8,702 nt of DNA from Nitrososphaerota archaeon (GTDB lineage Archaea > Thermoproteota > Nitrososphaeria > Nitrososphaerales > Gagatemarchaeaceae), in contig JACQFO010000004.1 of NCBI GenBank assembly GCA_016200025.1, positions 1 through 8,702 on the forward strand, given 5' to 3'. The notes below the pieces were generated by a model. The model worked only from the letters and a program-made list of their open reading frames with translations. It did no database searches and was not told the DNA's origin. Positions 5,481-8,702 of this stretch are shown here, one piece after another. The position numbers and the translations under genes were made by a program. Within the stretch, counting starts at the first letter, position 1. Every line of letters starts with the position of its first letter.

Positions 5481-5990
5481 CTAGGGCCTTGGGGCGCGGT
5501 CCTTTGCGCCCGAGCCCGCTGAGTACTTCTTCAGAAACTCGATGTTGAAGAGAGAGGCCTTCGCTGAATTCCTCACCATCACGTCGGTGTCCTCGATGGC
5601 CTTCAGCAGGACCTGCTCCGACTCTGCGCTGCCGATGGAGCCGATGGCGGCTGCGGACTCGTGCCTGACTATCGGGTCGGGGTCCGTCTGGACCGCCTTC
5701 GCGAGCGCCACGTTCCCCGAGGGGAGGCCTATCTGACCGAGGGAGAAGGCTGCCTCGTGTCTGACGAGTGGGTCCGGGTCGTTGAAGAGGACGTCCGCGA
5801 GGGCGAGGACTGACCCTTCGCCGCCCACTTCGGCGAGTATGCAGACGGCATGGACCCTGAGTACTAGGCTCGGCTCTGTCTTCAGTACGTCTATGAAAAA
5901 TGATTCGTCCTTCTTCGCCCAGGCCTCCTCCATGCCCCTCATTACTTCCATGCAGTGAGCCTCGTCGTCGACCACGGTGCTGGTGTACAT
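5481..5990 (-). CDS. HEAT-repeat protein resembling one half of deoxyhypusine hydroxylase
   Basis: The 169-residue protein is made of four HEAT-type helix pairs with a 32-residue period, starting near residues 43, 75, 107 and 138, each ending in a DxDP or DTDV turn. Units 2 and 3 carry His-Glu pairs in matching places: LVRHEAAFSLGQIG (His78-Glu79) and IVRHESAAAIGSIG (His110-Glu111). The last unit ends in a LFNIEFLKKY cap. Eukaryotic deoxyhypusine hydroxylase has two such halves, each with two HE pairs about 33 residues apart that bind a di-iron centre. This protein would equal one half and might work as a homodimer. The alternative is an ordinary PBS-lyase-type HEAT adaptor with no enzyme activity. 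The start is ATG 5990, with a TATA box centred 28 bp upstream. No signal peptide is visible. It probably shares a transcript with the SDR gene downstream. Confidence 0.85.
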   Translation of the reverse strand: MYTSTVVDDEAHCMEVMRGMEEAWAKKDESFFIDVLKTEPSLVLRVHAVCILAEVGGEGSVLALADVLFNDPDPLVRHEAAFSLGQIGLPSGNVALAKAVQTDPDPIVRHESAAAIGSIGSAESEQVLLKAIEDTDVMVRNSAKASLFNIEFLKKYSAGSGAKDRAPRP

Positions 5991-6014
5991 CGTATCTCGG
6001 CCCGAGTCTTCGGT

Positions 6015-6022
6015 CTATAAAG
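6015..6022 (-). promoter_or_regulatory. TATA box of the HEAT-repeat gene
   Basis: CTTTATAG (minus strand) is centred about 28 bp before the ATG at 5990, so the transcript would be leaderless or have a 1-2 nt leader. It is the same octamer as at 2918-2925. It lies just beyond the stop of the cystathionine gamma-lyase-type gene, separating that transcription unit from the HEAT/SDR unit. Confidence 0.6.
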
Positions 6023-6031
6023 TGAACGCAC

Positions 6032-7195
6032 TCAGGACAGGGCGGACTTCAGGTCCGCAATCAGGTCGTCGCCGTCCTCGATGCCCACGGAGAACCTGAC
6101 CAGGCCTTCGCCTATCCCCAGCGCGAGGCGTCTTTGTCTGGGAAGGCTCTCGTGGGTCATGGTCGCCGGCTGCTCGACCAGGGATTCGACTCCCCCGAGG
6201 CTCTCCGCGAGAGAGAAGAGCCTAAGCCTGCTGAGGAACCTCCTGACCGCCTGCGAGCCGCCCTTCATCTCGGCCGAGATCATGCCTCCAGGGAGCCTCA
6301 TCTGCGACTTTGCCAGGGCACGCTGAGGGTGGCTCCTGAGCCCCGGGTAGTGGACCGCGGAGAAGCGGGGGTGCGACTCAAGGAACTCGGCGACCCTCTG
6401 GGCGTTTTCGCTGTGCCTCTCCATCCTCAGGTGCAGGGTCTTCGAACCGCGCAGGACTAGGAAGCAGTCGAAGGGTGATGGGACGGCGCCCAGAGCGTTC
6501 TGGTTGAATTTCAATGTGCCATGGAGCTCGGAGTCGGAGAGCATTACGGCGCCGCCGACGACGTCGCTGTGGCCTCCGATGTACTTCGTTGTGCTGTGGA
6601 CGGCCACGGTGGCGCCCAGAGCCAGGGGGCTCTGGAGAAAGGGGCTCGAGAAGGTGTTGTCCACGACTGTGATGGCCCCAGCTTGCCTTGCGATGGAGGA
6701 GATCTTCCGTATGTCAGCGATGTGCATCAGCGGGTTGGTGGGGCTCTCCAGCCAGACCACCTTCGTCTTGCTGCGAACGGCCCTGCGGACCTCCGAGGGC
6801 TTCCTGGTGTCAACATAGGAGACCGTCACCCCGAACTTCTTCAGGGTCCTTTCGAAGAGCCTGACCGTGCCCCCGTAGAGGTCGTTTTCCGCTACGATGT
6901 GGTCGCCGCTCTTGAGCACCGAGAGCAGGAGGGTCGTCTCTGCGGCCATGCCGGAAGAGAAGGCGAGCGCGTGCTTTGCGCCCTCGAGAGAGGCGAGCCT
7001 CCGTTCGAGAGCGGTCCTCGTGGGGTTGCCGGTCCTGGAGTACTCGAGGCCGGAAGTCGGTTTGTCCGCCAGCCTGCGGGCGAAGGTGGCCGAGAGATGG
7101 ATCGGTACAACTACGTCCCCGCTGGCGGGCAGGTCCGGCTCCTCGCCAGAATGGACAGCCCTGGTGCCGAAACCCAAGGACCTACGCGCTGTCAA
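6032..7195 (-). CDS. Cystathionine gamma-lyase / gamma-synthase family PLP enzyme
   Basis: This is a cytosolic PLP enzyme of the Cys/Met metabolism family with 387 residues, the normal length. It shows FGTRAVHSGEE (9-19), YSRTGNPTR (52-60), the SSGMAA cofactor loop (80-85), Asp179 in VVDNTF, the Schiff-base Lys204 in HSTTKYIGGHSD and the C-terminal ESLGGVESLVEQPATMTH region (331-348). The family includes gamma-lyase, gamma-synthase and methionine gamma-lyase, which cannot be separated by eye. The cystathionine beta-synthase gene directly upstream favours gamma-lyase: cystathionine to cysteine, 2-oxobutyrate and ammonia, the second step of reverse transsulfuration. TTG 7195 overlaps the upstream gene by 14 bp. 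TTG 7177, just after that stop, would begin MGFGTRAVHSG and is equally possible. Confidence 0.92.
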   Translation of the reverse strand: MTARRSLGFGTRAVHSGEEPDLPASGDVVVPIHLSATFARRLADKPTSGLEYSRTGNPTRTALERRLASLEGAKHALAFSSGMAAETTLLLSVLKSGDHIVAENDLYGGTVRLFERTLKKFGVTVSYVDTRKPSEVRRAVRSKTKVVWLESPTNPLMHIADIRKISSIARQAGAITVVDNTFSSPFLQSPLALGATVAVHSTTKYIGGHSDVVGGAVMLSDSELHGTLKFNQNALGAVPSPFDCFLVLRGSKTLHLRMERHSENAQRVAEFLESHPRFSAVHYPGLRSHPQRALAKSQMRLPGGMISAEMKGGSQAVRRFLSRLRLFSLAESLGGVESLVEQPATMTHESLPRQRRLALGIGEGLVRFSVGIEDGDDLIADLKSALS

Positions 7196-8621
7196 GGTAG
7201 CTTATCACGTCTGCGGTGGTTATCATTCCGACGACCTTCCCGTGGTCGGCGACAAGCACTGCGCCTTCGTTCCCTAAGACGCCGCCTGCTGGCGAGAGCC
7301 GGCCCCTGACCTCGACCGTGGGTAGGGGAGGGCCCATCGCGTCTTCGACCCTTCTTCCCTTTGGGGTTCCGAACAGGCGGCCCAGGAGGTCCTTGGCTGT
7401 CAGACTCCCGACCTGGACGCCTATTTCCATCACCGGGAGGAGGAAGACTTTCTGTTTTGCCATGAGGCCCAATGCCTCAGAGAGCGTCGCCTTCGGAGCT
7501 ACAGAAACGAGCTTTCTGTGGCGAATCTTCGACCAGACTCCTTTCACAGGGACCGCCTTCCCTGGGAATTTGGAGAACGAATTCTCCGCCATCCACTCGT
7601 CGTTGTAGACCTTGTTCAGGTAGCTGCGGCCGGTGTCGGGGAGTATCACTACAACGGTCTTCGTGGCGTCCAGACGGCGGGCGTACTTCAGTGCCCCCGC
7701 GACTGCGGCGCCGGAGGAGGTCCCTGCAAGGATTCCCTCCTCCCGGGCAAGGCGCCTTGTCATCAGCATCGCCTCCCTGTCGGCGACGGTGACGAATTCG
7801 TCGATCACGCCCATGTCGAGGGTCCTGGGAAGGAAGTCCTCGCCGATCCCCTCGATTTTGTAGGTGGAGGCCTTTGCGCGGCGCCCGGCGTGCTCAGCAG
7901 ACAGGATAGATCCCAACGGGTCCACCCCCACCACGACCACGGAGGGGTCCTTCTCTTTGAGGAACCTGCCGGTCCCCGAAATGGTGCCCCCGGTGCCCAC
8001 GCCGGCCACGAGGACGTCGACATTGCCGCCAGTCTGCTCCCAGATTTCTGGGCCTGTGGTCGCGTAGTGCGCGTTCGGGTTGGCGAGGTTCTCATATTGG
8101 TTGGGCATGAACGAGCCTGGCGTCTCGCTGACGATCCTCCTCGCCACTTCTACGTAATGCGCTGGGTGTCCGGGAGGGACCTTCGTTGGCGTGACCCTGA
8201 CCTTCGCGCCTACCGCCTTGAGCAGGTCGACTTTGTCCTTGCTCATCTTGTCGGGCACGGTGAAGACAATCTTGTAGCCCCGCAGGATTGCTGCGAGGGC
8301 GAGGCCCATCCCGGTGTTGCCCGAAGTAGGCTCTACGATGGTTGAGCCAGGCTTGAGCAGGCCTCTCTTCTCCGCATCCAGGACCATGGCGAGGCCGATC
8401 CTGTCCTTGACGCTGCCTCCTGGATTGAAGAACTCGAGCTTGGCCCAGACCACGGGCCCGAGGCCCTTCGTGACCTTGTTCAGGCGCACCAGGGGTGTGT
8501 GGCCGATGAGGGCTGCCATGTCGTCGGCGACCAGGCTCGTCAAACTCGCGGAAGACCCACGCTCGGGGGCGGTCATAAACAGGGCGGTTGCAGACGACGA
8601 GGCCCCAGCACCGTGTACCAT
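7182..8621 (-). CDS. Cystathionine beta-synthase with C-terminal CBS domain pair
   Basis: This is a PLP enzyme that condenses serine (or an activated serine) with homocysteine to cystathionine. The fold-type II catalytic part spans about residues 34-345: IGHTPLVRLNKV, PGGSVKDR (Schiff-base Lys72), SGNTG (100-104), GVGTGGT (207-213), the beta-synthase signature YKIEGIGEDFLP (254-265), GTSSGAA (300-306) and PDTGRSYLNKVYNDEW (328-343). Two CBS motifs follow (about 360-479), a likely regulatory module that binds adenosyl ligands in other proteins. No N-terminal haem-binding Cys/His segment is visible. The IEGIG signature and CBS pair separate it from plain cysteine synthase. ATG 8621 gives a 34-residue low-complexity extension before the usual start region. 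ATG 8576 or 8519 are alternatives, and none has a good Shine-Dalgarno site. It overlaps the gamma-lyase-type gene downstream. Confidence 0.93.
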   Translation of the reverse strand: MVHGAGASSSATALFMTAPERGSSASLTSLVADDMAALIGHTPLVRLNKVTKGLGPVVWAKLEFFNPGGSVKDRIGLAMVLDAEKRGLLKPGSTIVEPTSGNTGMGLALAAILRGYKIVFTVPDKMSKDKVDLLKAVGAKVRVTPTKVPPGHPAHYVEVARRIVSETPGSFMPNQYENLANPNAHYATTGPEIWEQTGGNVDVLVAGVGTGGTISGTGRFLKEKDPSVVVVGVDPLGSILSAEHAGRRAKASTYKIEGIGEDFLPRTLDMGVIDEFVTVADREAMLMTRRLAREEGILAGTSSGAAVAGALKYARRLDATKTVVVILPDTGRSYLNKVYNDEWMAENSFSKFPGKAVPVKGVWSKIRHRKLVSVAPKATLSEALGLMAKQKVFLLPVMEIGVQVGSLTAKDLLGRLFGTPKGRRVEDAMGPPLPTVEVRGRLSPAGGVLGNEGAVLVADHGKVVGMITTADVISYLDSA

Positions 8622-8640
8622 GGCAAGATTGGGCCGCGTC

Positions 8641-8702
8641 TCAGCTTGTTAGCCAGGCCACGCGGTCCACCCTAATGTTGGTTATGTAGATCTCCTGGTT
8701 CA
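8641..8702 (-). CDS. C-terminal end of a leftward gene cut by the window edge
   Basis: The minus strand stays open from the right edge to a TGA at 8643-8641 and encodes 19 residues, NQEIYITNIRVDRVAWLTS. The alternating hydrophobic pattern looks like the final strand of a real protein. The stop lies 19 bp before the cystathionine beta-synthase ATG, so this gene may head the transsulfuration operon. The fragment is too short to identify, and 60 open bases can arise by chance. Confidence 0.4.
   Translation of the reverse strand, partial: NQEIYITNIRVDRVAWLTS

Noticed and set aside
6521..7309. A 262-codon plus-strand open frame opposite the gamma-lyase-type gene
   Set aside because: It is an antisense shadow of a strongly supported PLP enzyme, with biased composition and no family motif.
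1..8702. tRNA, rRNA, CRISPR, transposon or toxin-antitoxin content
   Set aside because: No repeat array, tRNA-like cloverleaf, transposase motif or integrase was found on either strand. The intergenic gaps are too short to hold most of these.

Overview
The window is a dense, GC-rich piece of an archaeal chromosome. Signs of this are a group II chaperonin (thermosome), a DUF371 gene, a GHMP-fold isoprenoid-pathway protein of the haloarchaeal decarboxylase type, frequent GTG/TTG starts, and TATA-type promoters about 26-35 bp before start codons, as expected for leaderless or nearly leaderless transcripts. A Thermoproteota/Nitrososphaeria-like lineage is plausible, but I cannot fix the phylum by eye. 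No RNA gene, insertion sequence, CRISPR array or integrase was seen, and no intergenic gap exceeds about 65 bp. There is no obvious multi-gene defence or mobile system. The interest lies in two unusual proteins.

Layout. At 43-1680 (+) a thermosome subunit is read from a TATA box at the left edge. It meets, tail to tail, an ornithine cyclodeaminase/alanine dehydrogenase-family gene (2638-1691, -). That gene follows a small charged, coiled-coil-like protein (2887-2645, -) and probably shares its transcript. A short divergent promoter region around 2918-2925 seems to serve both this pair and a rightward cluster: a membrane-anchored zinc-ribbon protein (2948-3220), DUF371 (3244-3678) and a mevalonate-phosphate decarboxylase-like GHMP protein (3711-4439). 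A small hypothetical gene (4482-4697) follows with its own weak TATA element.

The right half is all leftward. A short-chain dehydrogenase (5440-4694) lies behind a HEAT-repeat protein (5990-5481) that has its own promoter. Further right are a cystathionine gamma-lyase/synthase (7195-6032) and a cystathionine beta-synthase with C-terminal CBS domains (8621-7182). These two overlap and form a transsulfuration pair, probably behind a gene whose C-terminal end is cut by the window edge.

Two loci deserve attention. The GHMP protein appears to lack about 70-80 internal residues, including the phosphate-binding loop, has Gln where the decarboxylase Asp is expected, and has its conserved N-terminal strand encoded upstream of its first ATG behind a CTG. 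The HEAT protein looks like one half of a deoxyhypusine hydroxylase: four HEAT units with His-Glu pairs in units 2 and 3, 32 residues apart. It could be a homodimeric archaeal version of that enzyme.
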